Assembly: GCA_033980235.1 (NCBI GenBank)
Contig: CM067068.1
Span: forward strand, 450,001-514,000
Length of the DNA: 64,000 nucleotides
DNA from: Diadema setosum
Taxonomy: Eukaryota > Echinodermata > Echinoidea > Diadematoida > Diadematidae
Direction of reading: 5' to 3'
The translations under genes and the position numbers were made by a program. Position 1 is the stretch's first letter. Each line of letters opens with the position of its first letter. The notes below the pieces were generated by a model. The model was not told the DNA's origin. It searched no databases and worked only from the letters and a program-made list of their open reading frames with translations. Positions 22,363 to 33,442 of this stretch are shown in pieces.

Positions 22363-24092
22363 TATAAACAATATAAAGACAATATACAATGTACCAAGGA
22401 GAATTCCACACATTTAATGAAAAGTACACATTCCACTGACTTTTTACTGACATATAAAGGGTAATATTTTTCTGCTTACTTTTTGAAAGAGATAGTCATA
22501 TTCTCTTTCGTTATACTACAAAAATGAAAATATGGTGAATTTTCTTTGTTTTAAATTTTTGTCCATAATGGTGTTATGAAGTGTAGTAGTCTCCTTATCC
22601 AGCAATGACAACACTGAAACTTCAAGAATTTGTAATCTTTCAATCAATAGCCTGATTTTCCTCAAGCTTTCACTGTTGTGTTTTACTGATACTGCTTTCA
22701 CCCAATCCACACTTATATTCCTTTAAGGTTTAATTCTTCTTGAAACCTTTTGGTTCCTTTAAGTTTTAATTCTTCTAGGGGTAAAAAAATAATCTTGGTA
22801 ACTGCATATAAAAATACATGGATATCTCAAAAATACCACTTGGTTGTAGACAAGCTACCCATGCCACATCCAATCTTGCTTTGCTTAGTTTCCCCTATGC
22901 CATGAAATGTGAGTGAGAAATTAAACTTTTGGGTATCAAAACCAAGTTGACTTTCAGTCATGACATGATTCACATCTGGCCATATCAAGTACCTGTTTTG
23001 ATGATTTTATCTTTATTCTACAGGTGAATGTATGTGTGTGTGTGTTTGTGTGTGTGGAGGAGGGTGGAGGGGGAGTGCGGTGCAATGAAAGGCATAGAAA
23101 CTTTTGACAAAGAATGACAGGACTGCATGGGAAGCATGAAAACCATTCAGATGATTTATTGTCATTTGAAGGGATGTCTATACTGTAAAAGCACAAATTT
23201 TAGAGCAAGTAACTTTTTTGTGCTCGGCCTGGTAATATGACTTTTCAGTCACAGCGGACGACTATAATTAACTCCCCCGAAACCCACGAAACGTTTTGAA
23301 TTTTCAAGAGTCATCGAGGCAGTGGGAATCGGGCGTTCTCATTTTCACCAAAATTTCACCTTCTCATATCTCCGCTACACATTGACCAAAATCGCTCAAA
23401 CTTTCAGTATCAATGCAAAATCATGATTTCTATCTACATACGAAAAATCATGAGAAACGATTGAGAACTTTTTAAGTTATTCAGCATTTCATGTTTCGCT
23501 GTCTCGGAAAACTACCCTCCGATTATTTCCAGACACATCTGGTCGCAACACTTAATATTCATGAAACTTGACATACATATTCATTAGACATGGGCGGACG
23601 TTAGCAGGGTGGTGTTCGCTTTGCCGAAGATCTATTTTTGAAGTTACAAGTGAAAATAAATGAGGTATGTTGTCAGAAATCTCAAATTGTACGGGAGCAG
23701 CAAACGAGAATAATGACGTCATATTCTAAGAAAAACTGATTTGCGCTTGCGCAATGAATGGACTTTCCAATGCTGCTTCGATCCAGCAAGCTGATTGGTC
23801 GATGCAGTGCAGTGTACTGTCAGTGCGCGAGATGCGAGGTGGCTGCATGCTGTGGGTGCCTAGTACACTGCACATGCATGCTACGCTGTGAGAGTGGGCT
23901 TGGTGGTGTTGATAAGTACAATGTAGCAGTGTGCTGCAGGGGACTTAGCCACCTCAAAAACAAGTACTTACGTTATCAGAACTGGCCTATTAAAAAGAAA
24001 GTAGCCAAAATGTGAATATCTATCAGCTATGATACCAGTTGCAAATTCATGACATTGGATTATCCGGACTTTACGCAGATTTTACTGCACTA
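22363..24092. other. Non-genic stretch, possible older composite repeat
   Basis: No gene recognised. A solitary TACTGTAAAAGCACAAATTT end is at about 23179. The block CGATTATTTCCAGACACATC at about 23520 is echoed at about 24470 (TCGATTATTTCCAGACATAT), which suggests duplicated parts of an undefined repeat. Confidence 0.35.
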
Positions 24093-24278
24093 CAGTAGAC
24101 TCCCATTATAACGAAGTCCTCAGGACCGGCAGTTTTCTTTCGTTATATCGGAATTTCGTTATAACCGAACAAATAAACAATATAAATACATAGAGTGGAT
24201 GACATTGCAGCCCAAATTTTTACTTCGTTATAACCGGAATTTCGTTATAACCGTGTTCGTTATAACGGGAGTGCACTG
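24093..24278. mobile_element. Tigger/pogo-like MITE (186 bp)
   Basis: Ends CAGTAGACTCCCATTATAAC and GTTATAACGGGAGTGCACTG are inverted repeats, flanked by TA (24091-24092, 24279-24280). The interior repeats TTCGTTATAACCG. The CAGT...CTC..TTATAACGA end is of the Tigger/pogo kind (family knowledge from memory). Confidence 0.8.
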
Positions 24279-25797
24279 TAGTAAGTAACATTACACCTAC
24301 GAATTCCCGGTACGAGTTACGATCAGAGTACTGCAGTGCCGTACGGCACAGAAGCACAGGTGACGTGAGAGCAACAAAGATGTGGGTACGTGGGACTGTA
24401 CCCTGTCTTCCCGTGTGCGAATGACTATGAAATTTCGTGCTCGGAACGAAGGTAGAAATTGCACCTCTTTCGATTATTTCCAGACATATCCGGACGCATG
24501 ACTTTTCGAATGTGATAGTTAAGAGTTCCGTAAAGAAACACATACTTAGTAACATACTTGAAAGTTTTTTGTTGTTCACGAAGTCAAAATGTGAAATTTT
24601 AGCAACGATTTCTGACAATTATTTTACGTTTTGAGAGTGAAGTTATGCTCCATTTTGGAATATTTTATCATCGTTATTTAAAAAATGTAACATAATGGCA
24701 GGTTAAAATGAGGTTTTTACTTTTCATAACCGTTTGGATTATAAAAAAATATGAATAAATAGTAAAGTTACAGCAGTTTTGCTGCGACACTTTCCTAGCG
24801 GTTTTCGTGCGAAACGTGTTCACTCAAGAGGAAAGCGAGGTCAGGTCAAAATGAAAACAGTGAGTTCATTGCACCCGTCCGCTGCGACTGTTTTGCATAT
24901 GTTGGAGCAGGGATTAAATGGTGAAAGATGCAGAATAAGCATTATTAGGTGTTTGTGTGTGTCTATGTGTCTGTGTCTATACAGTGTGTGTATGCCTGCA
25001 TTATTGTTATGTGACTATGTAGTGTAGTCTACACTCACAACCACATACAAAAATGATTTAAAAACAGTAGGTTGTTTTGTGTTTTACATCAATACAAAAT
25101 GAGGCACATTATTTTAATGCTGTATCACACAGAGATAATTTACATGCCACAATGTAAACAAAATTTATCAATGAAACAGTTCATATCAAACACATACAAT
25201 ATGAATGCTCAAAGTTTACAAGTGAAGTACTTATCACAGCAAGTTAAGCTGTGATCATGAATAATCATTTCTAGTATATACAGAGTATTTATCACATCAT
25301 TGTCGAAAGGCAAATGCCCCCAAAAAGGCTCTTTTTCTCCATTTGTTGTTGGGATACATTCCTAGACCTTGTCTATTATTTAGTTATGCAACTATGATTA
25401 ATGTGTTGCATTGAGACACATCAAGCACATGAATTACAGCCACTACTACATCATGGGGTAACACTGGGTTGGAAATATTATTCTAGCTCAGCATTTGCCT
25501 TCATCAAAATTGGTCAAAATTCATCAGCACATAACACAAAAATAAGTAAACTGGCCTACACAATCATAAATTTCACACACAGGAACACACTGTCTTAATT
25601 TCTGTTAACTTTTCAAAAACAAGTTTCTAGATTTTATAAGAAAGTATCATATCTCAGTGGATATTTTGTTGTTGCCTCTTTAGCTGTAGTAAATAGAAAT
25701 CATGAAAACACTGTGAGGAGGTGGGCTCTCATGCATGAACACATTGTGCTTTGCCATTAAAAAAACAAACATACAAGGATTGAGTACAGTGATTATA
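24279..25797. other. Non-genic stretch
   Basis: No gene recognised. Positions 25620-25760 are one arm of a diverged direct duplication with 26857-26995, which brackets the MITE at 25798-26792. Confidence 0.4.
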
Positions 25798-26792
25798 AAT
25801 AAGCCAGTTTGTTATTATCTCATGTACACATTGGTACAAATGACCTTTCTTTTTTTCTCAGTTGGTTAGGCACTTTGCTCATTTTCAAAGTGGCATAAAG
25901 TATTTGCTTGCCCAACAACAATTCACGGAATTCGTGTTCAAACAAAGAATTAATTTGCGTTTAGACCAGGTGACCAAGAAAAGTCCATCAGTTGACATTT
26001 TGTGTTTCGACCAAGTGACCAGAATAGTCCATCAGTTGACATTTTAACAGGAATCCATTTCATTGTTTTGTGCTGAATGCAGGAACAGCCTTTTTCTTTT
26101 GATATTGACCAATACCAGACTTGCTGTCAGATGGATGTGCTGGCAAGCACCATGTAGATAATGATCACATGAATAATCATCACATCACAGATGCTCATCT
26201 CAGTGAATTAACTCTTTATGTGCCACGTTCGCACCTCCGACTCAGTCGACGGTTGCCAACTTCGCATATCCTGCTCAAATGCACAAACCTGCCCAAACCG
26301 AATAATAAATTGCTAAATACCATAGTACAATAAAAACATTTCTTGCGGTTCTATTCCTGTCGCATGTAGCTTGCATTTTATGTGGTGAATGACTATCAAG
26401 CAGTGTGTCCTCCTGCATTTGCAAGTAAATACTAAGTTTCTGTCACTGTTTTGTGTGCAAAAGTCATGCCTTTACAATGATTCAGCCACTGGTCATCTGA
26501 AAGAAAACAAATCACAGATTTGTCAAAAGAATTTACATCAAAGCAATGCTTGGACTTTTTTCTACATATTTGCTCATTATAGGCTCAGGGTAACAAAATT
26601 CTATGAAAATTACATCTAGATTTGAAAAACAGATTGTTTTCCCAAAGCATGACTTACGTTGCTATCTCAGAATAATGTGGCGCACAGGGGGTTTACACCA
26701 TGGCACATAAAGAGTTAACAAACCAAAATGCCTCTTGGTACAAATGACCTCTTTCTGCTTATGTGCAAAGTGGAATTACAAACTCGTCTATT
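25798..26792. mobile_element. CCAGTTCGTAATT-type MITE, copy 1, interrupted
   Basis: It aligns with copy 2 at 49745-50189, sharing AATAAGCCAGTTTG at the left, GTACAAATGACCTTTCTTTT internally, and GTGGAATTAC followed by TCTATT at the right. Copy 1 is longer because a piggyBac-type MITE (26208-26718) interrupts it and because an internal GACCAGGTGACCA...CATCAGTTGACA unit is duplicated (about 25967-26043). Confidence 0.75.
26208..26718. mobile_element. piggyBac-type MITE with TTAA target duplication
   Basis: Perfect 18-base ends: TTAACTCTTTATGTGCCA at 26208 and its reverse complement ending at 26718. The outer TTAA on both sides is the target duplication. Copy 2 of the host MITE (near 50107-50122) supplies an empty site, GAATCAATAAACC, matching GAA-TTAA-CAAACC here. 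It is non-coding and 511 bp long. TTAA targeting is the hallmark of piggyBac transposases. Confidence 0.85.
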
Positions 26793-27957
26793 CCTCACAC
26801 TTGAACAACTCTCTAAATTTCTGCCTACATACAATGTGTATTTACCGTTCGAAGAGAAGTTTCTGAATTTTGATAAGAAAGTGTCACATCTCAGTGAATA
26901 TTTTGTAGTTTAGCTGTAGGAAATTGAAAGCATCGTGGGAACATTAGGAATAGGTGTGCTCTCATGCATGAGCACATTGCATCATGCAATGTCAAAACAC
27001 ACACACACACCAAACAAAACAAAACAAAGCACAGTGTTTAAATATTTAAGTACAAACATTTTAAGGAAAACAGAATGAAAGACAGGTTTGCAACAATTCT
27101 GCTGCCATCTGCTTCTATCTTTTTTTCATTGAATTTTCACTGGTCTCCCTACCTTTTCTTTTCCTTTTTTGCTCAATCATTCCATACTGTCATTCACAGA
27201 TACACTCATATTGTCTCTCTCTCCATTTCTATGTAGTATATTGGTGCAATAGAAAACTTTAAGCATACCCATCAGTACAAACAGAGAAAAGGCAAACGGC
27301 CTTATACCTTTTACCTCACTCTGCTGATGAAAACAGTATGAACAAAATTATGTTGATAATAAGCATCAAGGCGATATACTCGAACAGTCCTGTTAAATGC
27401 AGTAGTGGTCTATTCTAGACAAGCTGAAAGATGCAATGGCAATCAACTTCCCTGAAAAATTTAATTGAAATTGTGGGAAATTTGGTAGTTTTGGAAGCAT
27501 ATATAAGATGTCCAAAGTTATGCACACTTGTGATTGTTAATAACTCAAAAACTACACAATTGTACATCAGGTACTGTAGTACTGAAATTGATACAGTTCC
27601 GAGTGAGTAGTTTACAAGTTTGTTAGAGTCGGCTTCAACTTGATATTATAAATCAGTTTTATGAAATTCGTGCTGTGCTATTCACTGCCATTGGGCATGG
27701 TTAATGCATTAGGATTACGCACACACACCCATTGAATCCATTGCAAAGATTAGTTTTGTACAGGGGGTTGAAAATTGAGGAAAATCTTAAACCTAACTTC
27801 AAAAATCTAAACAAGAGTGTCATAATGATTTATGAAATCATATTTATAACCATCAACAATGTTTTAACCATACCAATTACATCACTATGTGATGTGCCAT
27901 TTTTTAAGTTTATAAAGAGCAAAAATATTCCCTTGTTTTCAACACCTAGGAGTATCA
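26793..27957. other. Non-genic stretch
   Basis: Contains the second arm (26857-26995) of the direct duplication and a short (CA)n at about 26996-27010. No gene recognised. Confidence 0.4.
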
Positions 27958-28599
27958 TATGTGATCCTGCATCACCAAACTACCAAAAGTCGGCAAATAT
28001 GAATTTTAAGTGAAGAGCAGAAAGAGCAGATTATAAGCTTTAAAATGAGATAACTCAATACAAATGGAGTTTGCTAACCTGAAAAGAAAGCACACACTCT
28101 AGAAAAGTGTTTAATGAGAGAAGAGGCTTTGAAATTAAGGTTTTATTCTAGTGCTTAATCCTCACCAAGCTGTGCTATGCATAGTGAAAGTGATGAAGTA
28201 AAACTCCTTAGTAACCACCATAAAAGGATTATCAGATTAATCTGAAAGTTTGCACACTATAAGTACACTCCATCTATGACTAATACTAACGTTGGAAGCA
28301 GTAGCATCATCCCTCAAAATTTGTTAGAGTTGGACGTGAAGAGTGTGCAGGGAGTTTTAAAAAGTGAAAATGGGCCTCTAAAACATACCTAATCACTCTA
28401 TTCTAAGATAAAGTGTTGTAAAAATAACTACAAATAAAAAAAAAAAAAATCACTGTCTGCCATAGAATTACATAGGAGTGTTGCTCTTCTGGAAAATATA
28501 AAGAACTAAAGATTTGGTTGACCTGCTTCACCTATTTCTAGTCCTCACATATAACTTGGATATGTGACTTTTTGTTAGTTTTGTGATGAATGGTCACAT
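27958..28599. mobile_element. TATGTGACC-ended element
   Basis: The left end TATGTGATCCTGCATCACCA is mirrored at the right by TTTTGTGATGAATGGTCACAT. The interior repeats family phrases (GAGATAACTCAATA, AATCACTC) seen in 44701-45344. Non-coding. Confidence 0.7.
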
Positions 28600-28957
28600 G
28601 TCTCTAGTTTCTTGAGGCCACCAGGGCTGAAACCCTGTAAGAAAGGACCCACAATGCTTCCATTGCCTATGACATGACATGGGAAACAGCCATCTTGAAA
28701 ACTGAAGTCAGGTTTGTGACACAAGATTTTTTGTTAGGATCACTCTTTCTGTCTTTCTCCATCTCTCTTGCTCTTTGGTTGTGAACGACTCCTTTTCTAG
28801 CCTGTCTCTTTTAGCCCAAACTGTCAAGTATGGCTCAGTGCTACTACATGTCAAATGAAGCCATACAGTCACCCTTTTAAAGTCTAATTAAACACACATC
28901 ACTTAACAGTTTACCATAAATGATCAAGTGATATCATCTCAAAATATCATGCACCAC
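28600..28957. other. Non-genic stretch
   Basis: No feature recognised between the TATGTGACC element and the foldback. Confidence 0.4.
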
Positions 28958-29362
28958 TTAAAGATAATATAAAGTTTTGGTCCCTCAAAAGTTTCCCTGA
29001 GTTCCTTGTCTTAGTTTGTGTTTCAGGTTAAAGTACCTTTCATATAACTAACACTGTGAGAATTACTTACCCAAAGTGCTCTCATGTCTTAGTAATCATG
29101 CAATAATGGTTTCGTACAAGAGCAGAGTGGGTTCTGAAAAATTTGAACGAGCCATTAGTTTGACTCGACGCGATACTGCGACAATCAATATACACGTATT
29201 GTACGAAACCATTATTGCATGATTACTAAGACATGAGAGCACTTCGGGGCGAGTAAGTCTTACAGTGTTAGTTATATGAAAGGCACTTTAACCTGAAACA
29301 CGAACTAAGACAAGGAAACTCAGGGAAACTTTTGAGGTACCAAAACTTTATATTATCTTTAA
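28958..29362. mobile_element. TTAA-flanked foldback element (405 bp)
   Basis: The arms of about 160 bases (28958-29119 and 29200-29362) are inverted copies with only scattered differences; each begins TTAAAGATAATATAAAG from the outside. TTAA lies at both ends. The loop of about 80 bases is unique. It lies about 330 bases downstream of the end of the large minus-strand coding exon. Confidence 0.85.
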
Positions 29363-29660
29363 TAAATGATAATAAAGGAGGTCATTGACTTCTATGTTGC
29401 ACAACTTATCATTACACCCAACTTTGTGGACTTTACTATTGGTAGGATTGTTCTGCACAAGCTGTGACACATAAGATATTAGAATCACAGTGCATATAGT
29501 TAAGTAGAATTCCAAAACATCTCAAGAAGTGATTTGAATACTTTTCTTCTGTTGCTTTGATAACAGGAAAAGGCTGCTCGCAATAAAAGAACCAAGGCAT
29601 TTCTCTACAAGATTGTAGGAGAATTTCTTGTGACCCATTTTTTTTTCTTTGTGAACTATT

Positions 29661-29666
29661 TTTATT
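29661..29666 (-). terminator. Polyadenylation signal of the large minus-strand gene
   Basis: AATAAA on the minus strand, 32 bases past the stop codon of the 937-residue frame. The short spacing implies a very short 3' untranslated region. Confidence 0.6.
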
Positions 29667-29697
29667 TGTGTTTCTGTTTTCATTTTCACAGCAAATA

Positions 29698-32511
29698 TTA
29701 TGAATGATCTACTCTAGCTCTCTTCTTGTTTGGTTCATTTTCCTGCTCCTTCTCTTTACGTTTGTTACCATTGTGGTCTTGATCTTGCACATTTGTAGAA
29801 GCAGGACTCCTAATACCTAGTCTTTCTGCAACCATTTTCATGAATTCTTCAATCTCTGCCTTTATCTCGTGAATGTCTACAGCCACACTAGTCTTGATAA
29901 ACTGCATCTCTGACCTCAAGAAATTAATCTCATTCCAGAGCAATCCTAGATCCACCCGTGATACTGGTTTACTAATTTCCTGTTGGTCCTTCTGCAAGTT
30001 ACTAGAAGATGATGAAGGGTCGAGCAAGTGCTGGTAATGAGCTCGAGCAGAACTTGGAAGGATCACCTTGAGCAGTTCCCCTGGGTGATTGCAATCTCCC
30101 TCTGGCCTGGATTCATTGATTGGAGAAGTTGGCTCTTCTTTTATGAGCTTACTGGTACTAGCTCCTTCATGCCCCTCAGATCTGTCATTATTGGCATCTG
30201 AGTGACCTGCAGCAACTTTTGGTGCAGTTGAAACTCCATTTCTTGTAACTTGTGCCTCTTTCTCTGAGGACTTAGTCGTAGCCTTCCTACCCTTCTCTCT
30301 ACCAGAAAGTGAGTGTACATTTAAGATCTCAATTTGCTCACCAGTCTTTTCCAGTTGGGACACACGTGGTGTTGTAACACCAGAGGAATTGTCAAGTGAT
30401 GTTTCCACAGGAGAATTGTCCACTTTGTTAGCTCTACTTGTTGGTACACATGAGATTACAGTAGTATTATTTACAACAGAACTAGCAGATGTATTCTCTT
30501 TAGGAGACATACATCTTGTTTGTTGTACTGTTTGCTGATTCTGCGGGCAAGCCTGTTGATTTGGCACTTGAAGTCTGGAAAATGGGCCAAGGGGAGCCCC
30601 CACCGGTGCAGTGTGGCGTGGTGGTAGTGAGACAGTAACTACACCAGGAGGGAGAAGACCTGGAGGAATTTGTCCTCCAGGCACCATACCAGCTGGCAGT
30701 ACACCAATGGGAACCATGCCTGGAGGGACAGTACCTGGTGGAAGGGAGGGTGGGGGTGGGAGTATCCCAGGTGGTAGTACTGCCGGTGCTACCCCAGGTG
30801 GTAGTACTGCCGGTGCTACCCCAGGTGGTAGCATTGCTGGTGCTACCCCAGGTGGTAGTACTGGTGGTGCTACCCGGGATGGTAGCACCCCAGGCGCCAT
30901 CCCAGGTGGTGTGTTACGATTAACTACTATTGGTTGGCTATTTGCAGTTGTTTGGGGGTGAAGAGCTGGTTGAGCAGACTGAACAGTGTTATTTAAGTTT
31001 CTGTTTATGTTTTCTGCCGTTGATTTTGGAACTCCAGGAGTGCTCGTGCGAGGTGCAAGGATGGAAGTGGATCGACCCTCTTCAAGAGATTCAGCACCTT
31101 GAACTGCCTTTGGTGGGTTTTCCTGGTGCACTGGTGCTGATGTAGAAGATGATTGTTCATGAGAAGGTCCTGATTTATCAGGTGTAAATTCTATTCTACA
31201 GGTCCTCAATGGTATACCCACAAATGGAGGTTTCATCTGGCCAGAAGCATCAACGGGAACTAAGACATCCATAGAACCTGGTGGACCTGCTTTCAGTTCA
31301 GGGATATTCACCGTACGACTTTGTGGCAAGAAGACCGCATGGGGTGTGGGAACAGCATTGTCAATGAAGCGAATCCTTCCTAATTGGGACGTAGGTATGG
31401 GATTTGGCTGCACAGATTGTGTTGACTGTGCAAACTGTTGAGCTGAAGAGGTCCCTGGATGTTGACTTTGCATGCTTGGTATAGTGTGCATTACTCTGGG
31501 GTTGATAAGGTGACAAGTCTGAGGAGGCACAAGACGGATGGGACCATTGTTTGTCATAGGTTGACTCTGATGTTTGGTCGCCAGGTGAGCTCTTAGTTTC
31601 TCAAGTGTCAACGGTTGGTGCGGACTCCATGTCACAGCTGAGATTGATGCTTCTGCAGACTTAATGCCTCCTGCAATGGTGACTGTGGATGCCTGAAGCT
31701 GGGAGGCTGCCATTGATGAAGATGATGAGGGAGATATTGAAGATGATGGTTCACTAGAAGGTACATCAGATGGATGCTGGACTTTCCTGTAAGGAGATGA
31801 CGTGCTTGGGGTCTCATTACCATCAGGAGATTTATCAGATGAAATGTCTCTGGCTCTTGTTGAATTCTTGCCTCTCTTTTTAAACATGGAATGTCCAAGA
31901 TGAAGATCTCTCAGCAATTTTGTCTTCAGCCTTGGCCTCTCTTCCATCTGCTCTTTGAGCATAAGGAGAGTGCTTTCATTGGGTTCACTAACACCATAGA
32001 CAACCTTCATGATTCCTTTCAATACGTCTGTAGTTAATTCCTGGTTGGCATCAAATAAAACTACACCACCTGCATTGCTAGTTCTGGTTTCCATATATTG
32101 CCCTTGACTATCTAGACCTTGTGTACCTGATGGCGTCCATTCCTCACCACCACTTTCATCATCATTGTCACTGTCAACAGGTAGCCACTCTTCACCACTT
32201 CCCTCATTGTCATCACTTTCAAATTCAGCAAAAAATACCATGAGGTCCTCATCATCTTCATCTGTATGACGCTGTTCTTGTGTTGAATCCTTCTGACTTT
32301 TCACTTCAATCTCAGGCTGTTCTGTACCATCTGTATGATGCTGTTTTTGTGTTGAATCCTTCTTACTTTTCACTTCAATCTCAGGCTGCTCTATACCATG
32401 ACATGTGTCCACTTTGGTGTCATCTCCATTCACATCATCAGCAGTTGATGTTGAGGGTTGATCTGCTCGTACTGCACCAGAATCAGCAAAGTGATTTTCA
32501 GTGTTTCTCAT
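29698..32511 (-). CDS. Large low-complexity nuclear protein, unrecognised (last coding exon)
   Basis: The frame from the ATG at 32511 gives 937 residues. I chose this start because a pyrimidine-rich tract and CAG| lie immediately upstream (exon starts at 32513). The 24 open codons before that are therefore probably intron. In order, the protein has two 23-residue tandem repeats (EQPEIEVKS..DSTQ), an acidic stretch with two GEEW motifs, and a short helical block (TTDVLKGIMKVVYGVSEP...). Long Ser/Pro/Gln-rich disorder follows, with a PPGVAPAVL 9-residue tandem repeat within a proline-rich run at about 536-624. A probable coiled coil (850-897) and a bipartite-looking basic tail (KRKEKEQENEPNKKRARV) complete it. 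The layout suggests a chromatin or transcription scaffold, but I recognise no family and assign no function. Confidence 0.7.
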   Translation of the reverse strand: MRNTENHFADSGAVRADQPSTSTADDVNGDDTKVDTCHGIEQPEIEVKSKKDSTQKQHHTDGTEQPEIEVKSQKDSTQEQRHTDEDDEDLMVFFAEFESDDNEGSGEEWLPVDSDNDDESGGEEWTPSGTQGLDSQGQYMETRTSNAGGVVLFDANQELTTDVLKGIMKVVYGVSEPNESTLLMLKEQMEERPRLKTKLLRDLHLGHSMFKKRGKNSTRARDISSDKSPDGNETPSTSSPYRKVQHPSDVPSSEPSSSISPSSSSSMAASQLQASTVTIAGGIKSAEASISAVTWSPHQPLTLEKLRAHLATKHQSQPMTNNGPIRLVPPQTCHLINPRVMHTIPSMQSQHPGTSSAQQFAQSTQSVQPNPIPTSQLGRIRFIDNAVPTPHAVFLPQSRTVNIPELKAGPPGSMDVLVPVDASGQMKPPFVGIPLRTCRIEFTPDKSGPSHEQSSSTSAPVHQENPPKAVQGAESLEEGRSTSILAPRTSTPGVPKSTAENINRNLNNTVQSAQPALHPQTTANSQPIVVNRNTPPGMAPGVLPSRVAPPVLPPGVAPAMLPPGVAPAVLPPGVAPAVLPPGILPPPPSLPPGTVPPGMVPIGVLPAGMVPGGQIPPGLLPPGVVTVSLPPRHTAPVGAPLGPFSRLQVPNQQACPQNQQTVQQTRCMSPKENTSASSVVNNTTVISCVPTSRANKVDNSPVETSLDNSSGVTTPRVSQLEKTGEQIEILNVHSLSGREKGRKATTKSSEKEAQVTRNGVSTAPKVAAGHSDANNDRSEGHEGASTSKLIKEEPTSPINESRPEGDCNHPGELLKVILPSSARAHYQHLLDPSSSSSNLQKDQQEISKPVSRVDLGLLWNEINFLRSEMQFIKTSVAVDIHEIKAEIEEFMKMVAERLGIRSPASTNVQDQDHNGNKRKEKEQENEPNKKRARVDHS

Positions 32512-32513
32512 TT

Positions 32514-32540
32514 CTGTGGAAAGATGATAAACAAAGAGAT
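32514..32540 (-). other. 3' splice site before the large coding exon
   Basis: On the minus strand CTCTTTGTTTATCATCTTTC runs into CACAG|AA and then the ATG. A pyrimidine-rich tract with a terminal CAG two bases before a start codon implies at least one 5' non-coding exon further upstream (above 32540), which I could not locate. Confidence 0.6.
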
Positions 32541-32887
32541 GATATATTTTTGTGGATCGCAATATTCCATTTAGTGGAATCATAAAATGTGCAGGGAAAT
32601 AGACTTAACAGGAGCCTGCCTATAGCAAGGCAAAACTTTGGTCCAAAGCACTTGGCAAAATCAAGTTAGGGGATTGGATGATTGCAAACAACATTGCTCA
32701 GTTAGACTTGGAATACAAAGTAGGACCCAGGTAATATGGATTTGGAGGCAGATGCACTAGTGTCGAATGAGCCAAAGCGCCGCCCTTGTAATATACTCAT
32801 AATTTTTCCATGATCAACAATACACAGAGTTTTTGAAAGTTTACGAAGTTTAATGCTGCGAATATTTCTGGTTTTACAGTATACTGT

Positions 32888-33396
32888 AGAAGTGTTGTGT
32901 CCGAGTGGATAAGACCGCACATCTCTGAATCACATACATACACTGTAAGTGTGGTTTGGGTTCATGATTTCCAGTGCAACAAAGCCAGGCACATTTGCTC
33001 TTCAGCAAGGCACTTTGTCCACATTGCTGTTCTCCAACCAGGAGTATAAATGGGTACTGTAAAAGTGGTTTCTTTCGCGTACAGAAACTTTCGCGGTTTC
33101 CATCGGTGCCGACTTTTTTGTGTGTGTTTAAATTCGCGGTCGGTAACGATAGCATTGTAACAACCTACGAGTTCAAATCATTTTCGCTTGATGTTAAATT
33201 CGCGGTTCAACCTCAAAGCGCGATAAGAGCGAAAATAAAACCACTTTTACAGTACCCGATATGATGAGAATATTGGTTGACCAACATGTCCACGCCTGAG
33301 ATGGCGACTGGCTGGAATGCTGTCCAGGGAATGTAGAGTGAGCACTGTCAGTGTCAGTGCTGGTTTGATGTTAGCCTATCCAATAATCGGGGTAAT
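32888..33396 (+). mobile_element. tRNA-headed SINE, interrupted by a MITE
   Basis: The head TGTCCGAGTGGATAAGA resembles the A box of Ser/Leu tRNAs and GGGTTCATGATTTCC a weakened B box. The body TCAGCAAGGCACTTTGTCCA ... CAGGAGTATAAATGGGTA is shared with the minus-strand SINE at 59390-59607. A CTGTAAAAGTGG MITE splits it at GGGTA/TACCC (33055-33254), and body-like sequence seems to resume to CGGGGTAATA near 33396. Confidence 0.6.
33057..33252. mobile_element. CTGTAAAAGTGG MITE inside the SINE
   Basis: CTGTAAAAGTGGTTTCTTTC and AATAAAACCACTTTTACAG ends, TA duplication (33055-33056, 33253-33254). The SINE phrase AATGGGTA is split exactly at the TA, which confirms the target duplication. The interior has TTCGCGG blocks but differs from the 14897 subfamily. 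Confidence 0.9.
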
Positions 33397-33442
33397 ACAT
33401 GTAGTATATTATAACACTGTATGCACCTTGAGAACTCAACTA

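Noticed and set aside
29568..29625. Possible plus-strand exon after ATAACAG (would read EKAARNKRTKAFLYK)
   Set aside because: It has an acceptor-like start but no clear donor and no match to CWF19L2 as I recall it; it lies only 70 bases from the opposing gene's end.
30611..31145. Open frames opposite the large minus-strand gene, Gly/Pro-rich
   Set aside because: They are antisense readings of its 27-bp coding repeat.
32888..32975. Functional tRNA gene
   Set aside because: The A-box-like head is present, but the B box is degraded, the acceptor stem does not close, and a SINE body follows.
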